From Rhodococcus opacus B4 (GTDB taxonomy: Bacteria; Actinomycetota; Actinomycetes; Mycobacteriales; Mycobacteriaceae): a stretch of 64,000 nt of DNA. Of the stretch, positions 45,299 to 53,879 are shown piece after piece. How positions within the stretch are numbered: the stretch's first letter is position 1; the number at the start of each line of letters is the position of its first letter. Location: the NCBI RefSeq assembly GCF_000010805.1, contig NC_012522.1, positions 6,634,001 to 6,698,000 on the forward strand. Reading direction: 5' to 3'. The notes below the pieces were generated by a model, which did not search any database, was not told the DNA's origin, and saw only the letters and a list, made by a program, of their open reading frames with translations. Position numbers and translations under genes: made by a program.

Positions 45299-47830
45299 AT
45301 GGCGTCCACATCCAGCGCGCCGATGCGCAAGGTGTCGCTGCGCAACCTGGCGGCCCACAAGGTCCGGCTGGCACTGACAGTGCTGTCCGTGGTGCTCGGC
45401 ACCGCGTTCGTCGCCGGTTCCTTCGTCTTCACCGACACCCTCCAGAAGACGTTCGACTCGATCTTCGAGAACACCGCGCAAGGCGTCGACGTCCGGGTGT
45501 CGAGCGAGGAGCGCAACTCCAGCGGAGTGCCCCTCGAAGACCTCGACACCATCACCGCGCTCGACGGCGTGCGCGCGGTGGCACCGGCCGTCAGCGGGCA
45601 GATCGTCCTCATCGGCTCCGACGGCGCCGCCGTCCAGACCGGTGGTGCGCCGAGCATCGGGGAGTCGTACCTGCCGCCGGGCCGGGCGCTCGGCGAGCCC
45701 GACGAGTACGTGCAGGGCACCCCGCCCGCGCAGGCCGGTCAGATCGCCGTCAACGCCAGTGCCGCCGAACGCGCGCAACTCGCGGTCGGCGACACGACCA
45801 AGGTCCTCGTGCCCGCCCGCGGCATGATCGACGTCACCGTCTCCGGCATCTACGACACCGGAAACGAGACCGGCGGCTTCATCGGCGCCACGTTCGTCGA
45901 CTCGCAGGCCCGGGAACTGTTCACCGACGGCAAGCACGTCGAGTACATCGACGTCGCCGGGACGGGTGAGTCGCAGGGCGCACTGCGCGACGAGATCGCC
46001 ACGGCGCTTCCCGACGCGAAGGTCCAGACCGGCGACGAGGTGCGCGAGGAGACCAAGGCGCAGGTGACGGAGGCGCTGAGCTTCATCAACTACTTCCTGC
46101 TCGCGTTCGGGGCGATCGCGCTGCTCGTCGGCACGTTCATCATCTACAACACGTTCTCGATGATCGTCGCGCAGCGCCTGCGCGAACTCGCGCTGCTCCG
46201 CGCGATCGGCGCGAGCCGCAAGCAGGTGGGACGTTCCGTCGTCTTCGAAGCCCTCGTGGTCGGTGTCATCGGCAGCGCGATCGGGATCGCCGCCGGCGTC
46301 GGCCTGGCCTACGGACTGCGGGCCCTGCTGAACACTTTCGACGTCGGACTGCCCGAGGGGCCCCTGCAGGTGGGTCCGCGCACGATCCTCATCGCCCTCG
46401 TGGTCGGCGTCCTCGTGACGACGGTCAGCGCGTACGCACCCGCCCGCCGCGCGTCCAAGGTGCCGCCGGTCGCGGCGATGCGGGAGGAATTCGCGTCCAC
46501 CGGTGACTCACTGCACGTGCGCACCATCGCCGGCGCCGTCCTCGGTGTCCTCGGGGTCGTGGGACTCGTGATCGGCTCGCGGGGTACGGGTGGCGGTGCG
46601 GCCGCCGTTGTCGGCGCCGGCGCGCTCGGTCTGATCCTGGCCGTGCTGTTCGCCGCGCCCGCGTTGTCCCGGCCGATCGTCGGTGCGCTCGGAGCGGTGC
46701 TGGCCAAGCCGTTCGGGCCCGTCGGGCGCCTGGCCCGGACCAACGCCGTGCGCAATCCCCGCCGCACCGCCGCCACCGCGTTCGCGCTGACACTCGGTCT
46801 GATGCTCGTGTCCGTCATCGGGGTGTTCGGCGCGTCCGCGAAGGCCAGCGTCAACCAGCTCGTCGACTCGGGGGTGTCCGCCGACTACGTGCTCACCGGT
46901 CCCAACCAGATCGGTGTGCCCAGTGGCGCGGCGAGGGCCGTGCGGAACCTCGACGGCGTCCAGAGCGCCGTGGCCCTGCACCCGGTGTCCGTGACGGTCG
47001 ACGACGAGAGGGAGCAGGGCGCGTCGCTGGACGGCCCCCTGGAGGGCGTCCTGGACTACACGCTCGTCGAGGGCGGCGCCGACCTGACCGGCAACCACCT
47101 CGTCGTGTCCCAGACCACGGCCGCGCAGAAGGGCTGGACGCTGGGGACGACGGTCCCGATGACGAGCGCCGACGGGAAGGTCGTCGACGCCGAGGTCACC
47201 GGTGTCTTCGAAGACAACCAGCTGGTCGGCGACTGGCTCGTCTCGGACGACGTGTACCGGCAGGTCATGCCCGCCGCGACCATCCCCGACCTGGCGGTCC
47301 TGATCGACGCGAAACCGGGCGCGGACCTGACGCAACTGCGCGCCGACCTCGAATCCGCGACGAAACAGTTCGTCGTGGTGCAGGTGCAGGACCGGGAGCA
47401 GTTCAAGGGAACGCAGGGCCAGCAGATCGACACGCTCCTGGCCATCCTGTACGGACTGCTCGCACTCGCCGTCGTGATCGCGATCCTCGGCATCATCAAC
47501 ACGCTCGCGCTGTCGGTGGTCGAACGCAGGCGGGAGATCGGCATGCTCCGCGCGGTCGGAATGCAGCGGTCCCAGATGCGCCGCACGATCTACCTGGAGT
47601 CGATGCTGATCGCGGTGTTCGGTGCGGCCGTCGGCGTGGTGCTCGGCATCGCGTTCGGCTGGGGTTTCGTGAGCACGCTGAAGGACCAGGGGCTCGGCCA
47701 GGTGACGGTGCCGTGGGGGCAGGTGATCGCCATGCTCCTCGGATCCGGTGTGGTCGGTGTGTTCGCGGCGCTGTGGCCGGCGAGCCGCGCCGCCCGCACC
47801 CGCCCGCTCGAGGCCATCGCCGACCTCTGA
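45299..47830 (+). CDS. FtsX-family ABC permease (MacB/LolE type)
   Basis: 843 residues. An N-terminal membrane segment (residues 18-40) precedes a large extracytoplasmic domain. An FtsX core of three segments follows (about 255-395), then two extra central segments and a second extracytoplasmic domain, and finally a second FtsX core (about 720-835, with ALSVVERRREIGMLRAVGMQ). This duplicated layout is typical of actinobacterial permeases that extract or move envelope lipids and peptides. The stop abuts a long hairpin (47831-47876). Confidence 0.9.
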   Translation: MASTSSAPMRKVSLRNLAAHKVRLALTVLSVVLGTAFVAGSFVFTDTLQKTFDSIFENTAQGVDVRVSSEERNSSGVPLEDLDTITALDGVRAVAPAVSGQIVLIGSDGAAVQTGGAPSIGESYLPPGRALGEPDEYVQGTPPAQAGQIAVNASAAERAQLAVGDTTKVLVPARGMIDVTVSGIYDTGNETGGFIGATFVDSQARELFTDGKHVEYIDVAGTGESQGALRDEIATALPDAKVQTGDEVREETKAQVTEALSFINYFLLAFGAIALLVGTFIIYNTFSMIVAQRLRELALLRAIGASRKQVGRSVVFEALVVGVIGSAIGIAAGVGLAYGLRALLNTFDVGLPEGPLQVGPRTILIALVVGVLVTTVSAYAPARRASKVPPVAAMREEFASTGDSLHVRTIAGAVLGVLGVVGLVIGSRGTGGGAAAVVGAGALGLILAVLFAAPALSRPIVGALGAVLAKPFGPVGRLARTNAVRNPRRTAATAFALTLGLMLVSVIGVFGASAKASVNQLVDSGVSADYVLTGPNQIGVPSGAARAVRNLDGVQSAVALHPVSVTVDDEREQGASLDGPLEGVLDYTLVEGGADLTGNHLVVSQTTAAQKGWTLGTTVPMTSADGKVVDAEVTGVFEDNQLVGDWLVSDDVYRQVMPAATIPDLAVLIDAKPGADLTQLRADLESATKQFVVVQVQDREQFKGTQGQQIDTLLAILYGLLALAVVIAILGIINTLALSVVERRREIGMLRAVGMQRSQMRRTIYLESMLIAVFGAAVGVVLGIAFGWGFVSTLKDQGLGQVTVPWGQVIAMLLGSGVVGVFAALWPASRAARTRPLEAIADL

Positions 47831-47876
47831 CCCGTGAGTACTTCTCAACCGCCCGCGGTTGAGAAGTACTCACGGG
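47831..47876. terminator. Hairpin terminator, copy 2 of the repeated element
   Basis: A perfect 21-base inverted repeat (47831-47851 with 47856-47876) has a 4-base loop. The outer 9 bases, CCCGTGAGT / ACTCACGGG, and the following GGCGGCGAAGCCGCCTA match copy 1 at 27870-27930 (22 of 24 bases identical across the right edge), whereas the inner arms differ entirely. It directly follows the permease stop codon. Confidence 0.7.
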
Positions 47877-47901
47877 CGGCGAAGCCGCCTAATGTGTTGG
47901 C

Positions 47902-49083
47902 GTGCAGAAAATTGTGATCGTCGGGGCGGGTCTGTCGGGCCTGCGCACCGCGGAGGAACTCCGGAGGGCCGGATACGAGGGTGACCTGATTCTTCTCGGA
48001 GGTGAACCGCACCTTCCCTACGACCGCCCGCCGCTGTCGAAGGAAGTGATGCGCGGGGAGAAGAGCGACACCACGCTCAAGCCGCGTGAGTTCTTCGACG
48101 AGAAGAACATCGAACTCCGGCTGGGGGTCGAGGCCGCCTCGGTGGACTCCGAATCCCGCATCCTGAGACTCGCCGACGGCAGCGAACTCGGCTACGACGA
48201 ACTCGTGATCGCCACCGGTCTCGTGCCGCGGCGGATCCCGGGACTTCCGGACCTCGCGGGCGTCCACGTTCTCCGATCCATCGACGACAGTCTGGCGCTG
48301 CGCGCGGACCTCGCCGAGGGCAGGCGTGCGCTGATCGTCGGGGCGGGATTCATCGGCTGCGAGCTGGCGGCGAGCATGCGGGCCGGCGGGCTCGACGTGG
48401 TGCTGGTCGAGCCGCAGCCGACGCCGCTCGCGTCCGTGCTCGGCGAGAAGATCGGGGGGCTCGTCGCCCGCCTGCACACCGAGGAGGGAGTCGACCTGCG
48501 CGCCGGTGTCGGGCTCACCTCACTGGTGGGGACCGACCGGGTCACCGGGGCCGTTCTCGGTGACGGAACCGAGGTGGACGTCGACGTCGTGGCGATCGGG
48601 GTCGGCTCGGTCCCGGTCACCGCGTGGCTCGACGGGTCGGGTGTCGAATTCGACAACGGTGTGGTGTGCGACGGCGTCGGGCGCACGGCGGTCCCGCACG
48701 TGTGGGCGGTCGGCGACGTGGCCGCATGGCAGCTGCAGGTGGGCGGTCGCAAGCGCGTCGAGCACTGGAGCAACGCCGGGGAGCAGGCGAAGATCCTCGC
48801 CGGCGCGCTGACCGGCACCGGCGACGAGAACGCCGCAGCTCAGGTGCCGTATTTCTGGAGCGATCAGTACGACGTCAAGATCCAGGCGCTGGGCACGGTG
48901 GCGCCCACCGACGAGGTGCACGTGATCAAGGACGACGGCCGCAAGTTCCTCGCCTACTACGAGCGGGACGGCATCCTGGCCGGTGTCGTCGGCGGCGGGA
49001 TGGCGGGCGGTGTCATGAAGATGCGGGCCAAGATCGCGGCGGGAACTCCGATCGGCGAGGTCCTCGAGGCCGCGTCGGCGTAG
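47902..49083 (+). CDS. FAD-dependent ferredoxin/rubredoxin reductase
   Basis: 393 residues. It has two Rossmann folds: FAD motif IVIVGAGLSGLRTAEEL (residues 4-20) and NAD(P)H motif ALIVGAGFIGCELAASM (about 146-162). PYDRPPLSKE is the typical reductase signature, and HVWAVGDVAAW is the second FAD-binding site. It passes electrons from NADH to a ferredoxin or rubredoxin serving oxygenases such as P450s. GTG 47902 is the start. No ferredoxin gene is adjacent. Confidence 0.9.
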   Translation: MQKIVIVGAGLSGLRTAEELRRAGYEGDLILLGGEPHLPYDRPPLSKEVMRGEKSDTTLKPREFFDEKNIELRLGVEAASVDSESRILRLADGSELGYDELVIATGLVPRRIPGLPDLAGVHVLRSIDDSLALRADLAEGRRALIVGAGFIGCELAASMRAGGLDVVLVEPQPTPLASVLGEKIGGLVARLHTEEGVDLRAGVGLTSLVGTDRVTGAVLGDGTEVDVDVVAIGVGSVPVTAWLDGSGVEFDNGVVCDGVGRTAVPHVWAVGDVAAWQLQVGGRKRVEHWSNAGEQAKILAGALTGTGDENAAAQVPYFWSDQYDVKIQALGTVAPTDEVHVIKDDGRKFLAYYERDGILAGVVGGGMAGGVMKMRAKIAAGTPIGEVLEAASA

Positions 49084-49115
49084 GAGCCGGGGCGGGGGCG
49101 CGATAGATTCTCCGG

Positions 49116-49889
49116 GTGATTGTTGCGCTCATCGACTCGGGTCTCGGCATGCTGCCGACGGCGGCGTGGCTGCGCAAGTTGCGACCCGAACTGGATCTGA
49201 TCCTCGCACTGGATCCGGACGGGGCCCCGTGGGGTCCCAAGCCGGAGCAGTGGGTGATCGACCGTGTTCTCGCGACCGCGCAGCGCAGCGTCGACCGCGG
49301 CGCCGAGGTGATCGTGCTGCCGTGCAACACGGCGAGCGTCACCGCGCTCGACCACGTCCGGGAGTTCGTCGGACCGCAGGTTCCGGTCGTCGGGACGGTG
49401 CCGGCGATCAAGCCGGCCGCCGCGGCGTTCGCGTCCGTCGCCGTCTGGGCGACCGCGGCGACGACGGCGAGCCGGTATCAGGCCGATCTGATCGAGAAGT
49501 TCGGGAACGGCAGTTCGGTGGTGGGGGTCGCGTGCCACGGGCTCGCGGAGGCCATCGACCGGGGTGAGCGGGAGGCCGCGGCCGCTGCCATCGCATCCGC
49601 CGCGGAGCGGACGCCTGGCGACGTCGGCGCAGTGGTGCTGGGCTGCACCCACTATCCGCTGATGGCCGACGAGATCGCGGCGCGCCTCCCCGCCGGGGTG
49701 CGGTTGTTCGACAGCGCCGAGGCGGTGGCGGCGCAGACCCTGCGCCGTATCGACGCGCTGAACCGGCCGAGCACGGGGGAGGGCACCGTCGAGGTCTTCC
49801 TCAGCGGCAGGCCCGGACGGCTACCCGCGAGCGCGGAGGCGTTCCCCGCCGGTCAGCTGCTGGCCGCGGGACGATCTCAGCCGAGCTGA
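49116..49889 (+). CDS. Glutamate/aspartate-racemase-fold protein (MurI-like)
   Basis: 257 residues. Both catalytic cysteines of cofactor-independent racemases are present: LPCNTAS (about residue 70) and LGCTHYP (about 183). The N-terminus, IVALIDSGLGMLPTAAWLRK, deviates from the normal FDSGVGGLTV of MurI. Because MurI is essential and usually found elsewhere, this may be a second racemase with different specificity (inference). GTG 49116 follows TAGATT (49104-49109) by 6 bases, giving a leaderless message. The stop overlaps that of the convergent TetR gene by 13 bases. Confidence 0.8.
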   Translation: MIVALIDSGLGMLPTAAWLRKLRPELDLILALDPDGAPWGPKPEQWVIDRVLATAQRSVDRGAEVIVLPCNTASVTALDHVREFVGPQVPVVGTVPAIKPAAAAFASVAVWATAATTASRYQADLIEKFGNGSSVVGVACHGLAEAIDRGEREAAAAAIASAAERTPGDVGAVVLGCTHYPLMADEIAARLPAGVRLFDSAEAVAAQTLRRIDALNRPSTGEGTVEVFLSGRPGRLPASAEAFPAGQLLAAGRSQPS

Positions 49890-50530
49890 ACCATCCCGGC
49901 CGCGACCACCCGTGCGACGCTGCCGAGTTCCTCGCCGTGTCGTCGCGGCAGGTCGTCGAGGTCGTGCAGGCGGTCGTTGCCCGCGACGGAGAACATCGCG
50001 GCCACCCACGCCGTCGCGCAGGCCCGGAGCGTTCCGGGTTGCACGGGGTACGGCGAACTGGCCTGCAGCAGTCGCTCGGTGATGTCGCTGAGGTAGTCGC
50101 GGAACCGCCTCAGGTGGGCGCGGACGTCCGGGTGGGTCTCGGCCTCGCGCCAGATGATCACCCGCATCACCGACGAGTGGTGATCGCGCAGATTCAGTGC
50201 GGTGTCGAGGTTGACGAGGCTGGCGGCGGGGTCGCCCGGGGTCACCAGGGGGCCCACGTCGCCGAAGGGTTCGGTCGGCAGCCGCTCGGACAGCAGGGCA
50301 AGGAGGATGTCGGTCTTGGAGGGGAAGTAGTAGAACACCAGTCCTTTCGGGACGTGCGCGGCAGCGGCGATCGATGCGGTGGACGTGGCATCGAATCCGT
50401 GTACGGCGATCAGTGATTCGGCGGCGTCGAGGATCAGCTCCCGGGCGTCGCCGTCGATCTTCGCGCTGCGCCGCCGCCGGCTTTTCCGCGGTTGGGGGCC
50501 ACCGGACTTACCGAGATGGGGTGCTGGCAT
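49877..50530 (-). CDS. TetR-family transcriptional regulator
   Basis: 217 residues. A basic N-terminal extension (PRKSRRRRSAK) leads into the helix-turn-helix ATSTASIAAAAHVPKGLVFY with YFPSKTDILLALL. The remainder is a typical ligand-binding helical domain. ATG 50530 has GGAAAGG close ahead. It lies 87 bases after the SPW-protein gene on the same strand. A TetR-like palindrome upstream of the SPW gene (51031-51048) is probably its operator. Confidence 0.9.
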   Translation of the reverse strand: MPAPHLGKSGGPQPRKSRRRRSAKIDGDARELILDAAESLIAVHGFDATSTASIAAAAHVPKGLVFYYFPSKTDILLALLSERLPTEPFGDVGPLVTPGDPAASLVNLDTALNLRDHHSSVMRVIIWREAETHPDVRAHLRRFRDYLSDITERLLQASSPYPVQPGTLRACATAWVAAMFSVAGNDRLHDLDDLPRRHGEELGSVARVVAAGMVQLG

Positions 50531-50617
50531 GGGCCTTTCCCGACGTGAACGGCGGGGCGCAGGCCGTAAGCCTGCGCCCCGCCCGAATCGATGTTTCTCG
50601 GTGCTGTGGTTCACAGA

Positions 50618-50983
50618 TCAGTGATGTGTTGCCAGCCCTCCGTGTCCGTGCATCCGGGAACTCATCATCGGCAACCCTGTGACAGCCACGACGACTGCCA
50701 GGACACCGACGACCCATGCGGTCCACGACGCGCCCGTGAATGCGTCGAAGTTCATCACCCACGGGGAGAGGAACAACAGCACTCCGAAGACGGCCATCGC
50801 GTACTCGGCCACAGTCATCTCCGGGCGGCTCATATGGACGAGACCGGAGAGGGCCACGAGTACACCGAGGACGATGAGTGACCACATCGCGGCGTTATTG
50901 GTGTCGAGCCACAACGGCGAGAGTGCCGCGAAAGCTCCGATCACGATCGCCACCACATCTTGCATACGACTCCACGATCTCAT
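50618..50983 (-). CDS. SPW-repeat membrane protein
   Basis: 121 residues with four hydrophobic segments in two repeats, each containing the Ser-Pro-(Leu)-Trp motif: AALSPLWLDTNN and LFLSPWVMNFDAF. This is the small actinobacterial SPW family of unknown function. ATG 50983 has AGGAGG 6 bases ahead. It is the probable first gene of an operon with the TetR regulator. Confidence 0.85.
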   Translation of the reverse strand: MRSWSRMQDVVAIVIGAFAALSPLWLDTNNAAMWSLIVLGVLVALSGLVHMSRPEMTVAEYAMAVFGVLLFLSPWVMNFDAFTGASWTAWVVGVLAVVVAVTGLPMMSSRMHGHGGLATHH

Positions 50984-51030
50984 GTCCGGCCTCCTCGAAA
51001 TGGATTGTGTCCACCTCGAGTACACGCCTG

Positions 51031-51048
51031 ATTGACCGCCCGATCAAT
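51031..51048. promoter_or_regulatory. Candidate TetR operator upstream of the SPW-tetR operon
   Basis: ATTGACCGCCCGATCAAT is an imperfect palindrome of the form ATTGAYCG-N2-CGRTCAAT. It lies in the 161-base gap between the divergent SPW and alkD genes. The layout and half-site length are those of TetR-family operators. The adjacent TetR is the simplest candidate. Confidence 0.5.
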
Positions 51049-51144
51049 ACTTGGCCCGTTGCAGTCGTATAACGTGAACCGCAGGTCGGAGCATGTTTCG
51101 TGATCTTTGCTCGCGCTGTCGGTGACGTGTGGGACAGTGCCCTC

Positions 51145-51873
51145 GTGACTTCGACCGCAGACGACGTGAAGCGCGCCCTCGGCGAGGTGTCGGACGAGAC
51201 CGACGCCGTGAATCTGGCACGGTTCTTCAAGACCGGTCCGGGGGAGTACGGGGAGGGCGACGTCTTCATCGGCGTGCGGGTTCCCCGGACGCGCGGCGTG
51301 GTCCGGGCGCACGCCGATCTGGACCTGCCGGAGGTGACGGTGCTGCTCGACAGCCCGGTGCACGAGCATCGCCTGGCGGGCCTGCTGGTGCTCGTGGCGC
51401 AATTCGACGGGGCGGCGAAAGCGGGCGACGACGCACTGGGCGAGAAGATCGCGACCTTCTACCTCGATCTGGTGATGCGGGGGCGGGTCAACAACTGGGA
51501 TCTGGTGGACGCGTCCGCCGAGCGGATCCTGGGCGGGTGGCTGTTCGACCGGCCGCGGGACCTGGTGTACGAGCTGGCAGCGGACGACGACCTCTGGCGG
51601 CGCCGCGTCGCGCTGCTCACGACGTTCGGCTTCATCCGGCGGGGCGACGCGTCCACGACGCTCGAGGTCGCGGAGGCCGTCCTCGGTGATCGCCGCGACC
51701 TCACCCAGAAGGCGACGGGATGGATGCTGCGTGAGGTCGGCAAGCGGGTCGACCGCGCCCTGTTGACCGGTTTCCTCGACCGGAACGCCGCGGCGATGGG
51801 CCGCACGGCCCTGACGTACGCGTGTGAGCACCTCACCGCCGAGGAGCGTGCGGGCTACCGCGCGATGCGCTGA
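51145..51873 (+). CDS. DNA alkylation repair protein, AlkD type
   Basis: 242 residues built of HEAT-like helical repeats. The block VNNWDLVDASAERILGGWLF contains the conserved NWDLVD of AlkD DNA glycosylases. Further family segments are LWRRRVALLTTFGFIRRGD and QKATGWMLREVGKR. It would remove alkylated purines. GTG 51145 is the start; no ribosome site is obvious. Confidence 0.9.
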   Translation: MTSTADDVKRALGEVSDETDAVNLARFFKTGPGEYGEGDVFIGVRVPRTRGVVRAHADLDLPEVTVLLDSPVHEHRLAGLLVLVAQFDGAAKAGDDALGEKIATFYLDLVMRGRVNNWDLVDASAERILGGWLFDRPRDLVYELAADDDLWRRRVALLTTFGFIRRGDASTTLEVAEAVLGDRRDLTQKATGWMLREVGKRVDRALLTGFLDRNAAAMGRTALTYACEHLTAEERAGYRAMR

Positions 51874-51898
51874 CCGGAATCCCGCTACATTCGGTGGC

Positions 51899-52495
51899 AT
51901 GACCGCTCCCGCGCCTCCGCGCCGCCGCCGACGTGCCGGGCCGATCCTCGCCGCGGTCGTCGCGATGATGGTCGTCGTGGCGGGCGGGGTGCTGTGGCTG
52001 GCTCCGGACCGCTACCTGCCGTGGGACACCGCCGAATTCCCGACCGTCGACACGACCACGCTGTCGCCTCCGCAGGCGCGGATCGTCGCATTGCTCGAGG
52101 CCGAGCACGGCACGCAGCGGCCCGGGACGTTCTACTCCGAAGGGGTCGAAGAGCCCTGGTGCGCGGACTTCGTCAGCTGGATCATGCGGGAAGCGGGCAT
52201 GCCGTTGTCGAATCCGAATTCCGGGCACTGGCGGATTCCCGGCGTCTACACGTTGCAGGAGTACTACGAGTCGCAGTCGCGGTTCCAGGAGGTCGGCGAC
52301 GGGTACCGCCCGGCCGTCGGGGACGTGGTGCTCTACGACAACAGCAGCTGGGTCGGCCAGCACACCAACTTCGTCGTCGCCGTCGACGGGGATACGGCGA
52401 CGACGGTCGGCGGCAACGAGTTCGGCCGGATCCGCGTGCACACGGTCGACTGGGCGAGCGACTCCGCCGTCGTCGGTTTCGGCCGGCTCGGGTGA
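51899..52495 (+). CDS. Membrane-anchored CHAP-domain peptidase
   Basis: 198 residues. A single N-terminal membrane anchor (about residues 14-36) follows the basic PRRRRRAG. The CHAP cysteine-peptidase domain contains EEPWCADFVSWIMREAG (nucleophile Cys near residue 87) and GQHTNFVVAVDG (catalytic His). It probably cleaves peptidoglycan cross-links outside the membrane. ATG 51899 follows TACATT (51886-51891) by 7 bases, giving a leaderless message. Confidence 0.88.
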   Translation: MTAPAPPRRRRRAGPILAAVVAMMVVVAGGVLWLAPDRYLPWDTAEFPTVDTTTLSPPQARIVALLEAEHGTQRPGTFYSEGVEEPWCADFVSWIMREAGMPLSNPNSGHWRIPGVYTLQEYYESQSRFQEVGDGYRPAVGDVVLYDNSSWVGQHTNFVVAVDGDTATTVGGNEFGRIRVHTVDWASDSAVVGFGRLG

Positions 52496-52502
52496 GGGGA
52501 CT

Positions 52503-53558
52503 TCAGAATTCGATCTTGAGGTGGTCGGTGACCGGCCGGGCCTGGCAGCCCAGGATGTAGCCGCTCTCGATGTCCTCGGGGTCGAGGATTTCACTGTTCT
52601 CCATCTCGACCTTGCCTTCGAGGACGGTGCACGCGCAGGAGCCGCACTCGCCCTCCTGGCAGGAGTAGGGCACGTCGATTCCCTCGGCGAGCATGATGTC
52701 GACGAGAGTCTGCTTGCGGGGCCAGCTCAGATTGTGGATCTCGCCGTCGAGCTCCACCTCCACGGTGGCGGCGTCGGCGGCCTCGTCCTCGGTGACCTCC
52801 ACGACGTCGGCGTCGCGGAACGGGTCGCCGGCCAGCGAGTTGAACACCTCGGCGTGCACCTGGGTGCGCGGCATGCCGGCGTCGGCGAGGGCCTTGTGGA
52901 TCGTGTCCATGAAAGGCGCCGGTCCGCACATGAATGCCTCGTGCCCGAGGTAGGGGGCGACGGCGGAGGCGAGCTGGTCGACGCCGGGCAGCCCCTGGAC
53001 CGTCTCGAGCCAGTGAATGGACACGAGCCGCGACGGATACCGGGCTGCGAGAGTGCGCAGTTCCTCCGCGAAGATGACCGAGTTCTCGTCGCGGTTGGCG
53101 TAGAAGAGGACGACCTTGCCGGACCCTTCGGTGAGGGCGGACTTGAGGATCGAGATCACCGGGGTGATGCCGCTGCCCGCCGCGAACAGCAGGAAGTCGT
53201 GGTCGAGTGATTTCGGGGTGAACACTCCCGACGGGGGGAGGACCTCGAGGGTGTCGCCGACGGCGACGTTGTCGCAGAGCCAGTTGGACCCGTACCCGTC
53301 GGCCGTCCGCTTGACCGTCACCTTGGGGGCGTCGTCGGTGAACGGCGAGCTGGCCAGCGAGTAGCACCGGGCGACCGATCCCGTGCGGTCGCTGGGGATG
53401 CGCAGGGTGAGGAACTGGCCCGGCTTGTAGGCGAACTTGCCGGCGAGGTCTGCCGGGACGTCGAAGACCAATGACCGGGAATCGGGGGTTTCCTCGACCA
53501 CGCCCGACACGGTGAGCACCACTGATCGTGAGCTGTGCGGCACCTCGACAGTCGTCAT
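52503..53558 (-). CDS. kshB: 3-ketosteroid 9-alpha-hydroxylase reductase subunit KshB
   Basis: 351 residues. An FAD-binding domain (ARCYSLASSP) and NAD domain (FLLFAAGSGITPVISILK) are followed by a C-terminal plant-type 2Fe-2S ferredoxin domain (CQEGECGSCAC, about residues 297-307, with a final Cys in GYILGCQARP). It passes electrons to the KshA oxygenase in ring opening of steroids. ATG 53558 has GGAAGGA ahead. A perfect KstR-type palindrome lies 61-74 bases upstream, supporting the assignment. The related HsaF/PaaE-type reductases are the alternative. Confidence 0.87.
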   Translation of the reverse strand: MTTVEVPHSSRSVVLTVSGVVEETPDSRSLVFDVPADLAGKFAYKPGQFLTLRIPSDRTGSVARCYSLASSPFTDDAPKVTVKRTADGYGSNWLCDNVAVGDTLEVLPPSGVFTPKSLDHDFLLFAAGSGITPVISILKSALTEGSGKVVLFYANRDENSVIFAEELRTLAARYPSRLVSIHWLETVQGLPGVDQLASAVAPYLGHEAFMCGPAPFMDTIHKALADAGMPRTQVHAEVFNSLAGDPFRDADVVEVTEDEAADAATVEVELDGEIHNLSWPRKQTLVDIMLAEGIDVPYSCQEGECGSCACTVLEGKVEMENSEILDPEDIESGYILGCQARPVTDHLKIEF

Positions 53559-53618
53559 CGTGTGTGCAGTCCTTCCGTACTTCGCAGCGCCGGAACGCTC
53601 GCTTGCCTGCCCCAAGAA

Positions 53619-53632
53619 TAGAACAGGTTCTA
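53619..53632. promoter_or_regulatory. KstR-type operator of kshB
   Basis: TAGAACAGGTTCTA fits the KstR consensus TNNAACNNGTTNNA at every fixed base, with perfect 6-base arms. It lies 61-74 bases upstream of kshB, a normal position for the cholesterol-catabolism repressor KstR. Confidence 0.75.
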
Positions 53633-53644
53633 GTTTTTGCCTAG

Positions 53645-53670
53645 CTGTCCACTCCGCGCGGAGTGGACAG
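53645..53670. promoter_or_regulatory. 26-base perfect palindrome in the kshB-mno gap
   Basis: The left half CTGTCCACTCCGC is followed directly by its exact complement, with no loop. The absence of a loop favours a protein-binding site over an RNA hairpin. It begins 12 bases after the KstR-type box. I do not recognise a matching regulator. Confidence 0.5.
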
Positions 53671-53710
53671 CCTATCGAGTACCCACCTCTCCGGCACGTC
53701 CCGGCCGCAC

Positions 53711-53726
53711 CTGCCCGATCGGGCAG
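53711..53726. promoter_or_regulatory. Palindrome A upstream of mno, candidate response-regulator site
   Basis: CTGCCCGATCGGGCAG is a perfect 16-base palindrome 154 bases before mno. It differs by one symmetrical base pair from CTACCCGATCGGGTAG upstream of the iron alcohol dehydrogenase gene in the same cluster. Confidence 0.6.
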
Positions 53727-53879
53727 TTTGTCCGCCGCGGTCGGACGGTTCGGGTCCGCAGGTCTGTAACCGGGGCTCGAACTAGATCACAGTGGATTCC
53801 AGGTGAGACGCCGATCACATCCATTGCGTCCCCTTTCCCAACGCTTCAGATCCGACATCGACTAATCGAGGAGACGGCC

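Larger units (their letters stand above)
53559..53879. other. Divergent kshB-mno control region
   Basis: A 321-base gap without a gene. It holds three separate palindromes, listed individually: the KstR-type box (53619-53632), a 26-base perfect palindrome (53645-53670) and the CTGCCCGATCGGGCAG dyad (53711-53726). A half-site ATCACA (53785-53792 region) resembles a degenerate CRP site near mno. Confidence 0.7.

Noticed and set aside
46508-47848. 446-codon minus-strand frame opposite the FtsX permease
   Set aside because: His/Arg/Glu-rich low-complexity translation with no motif; the plus-strand permease is unambiguous.
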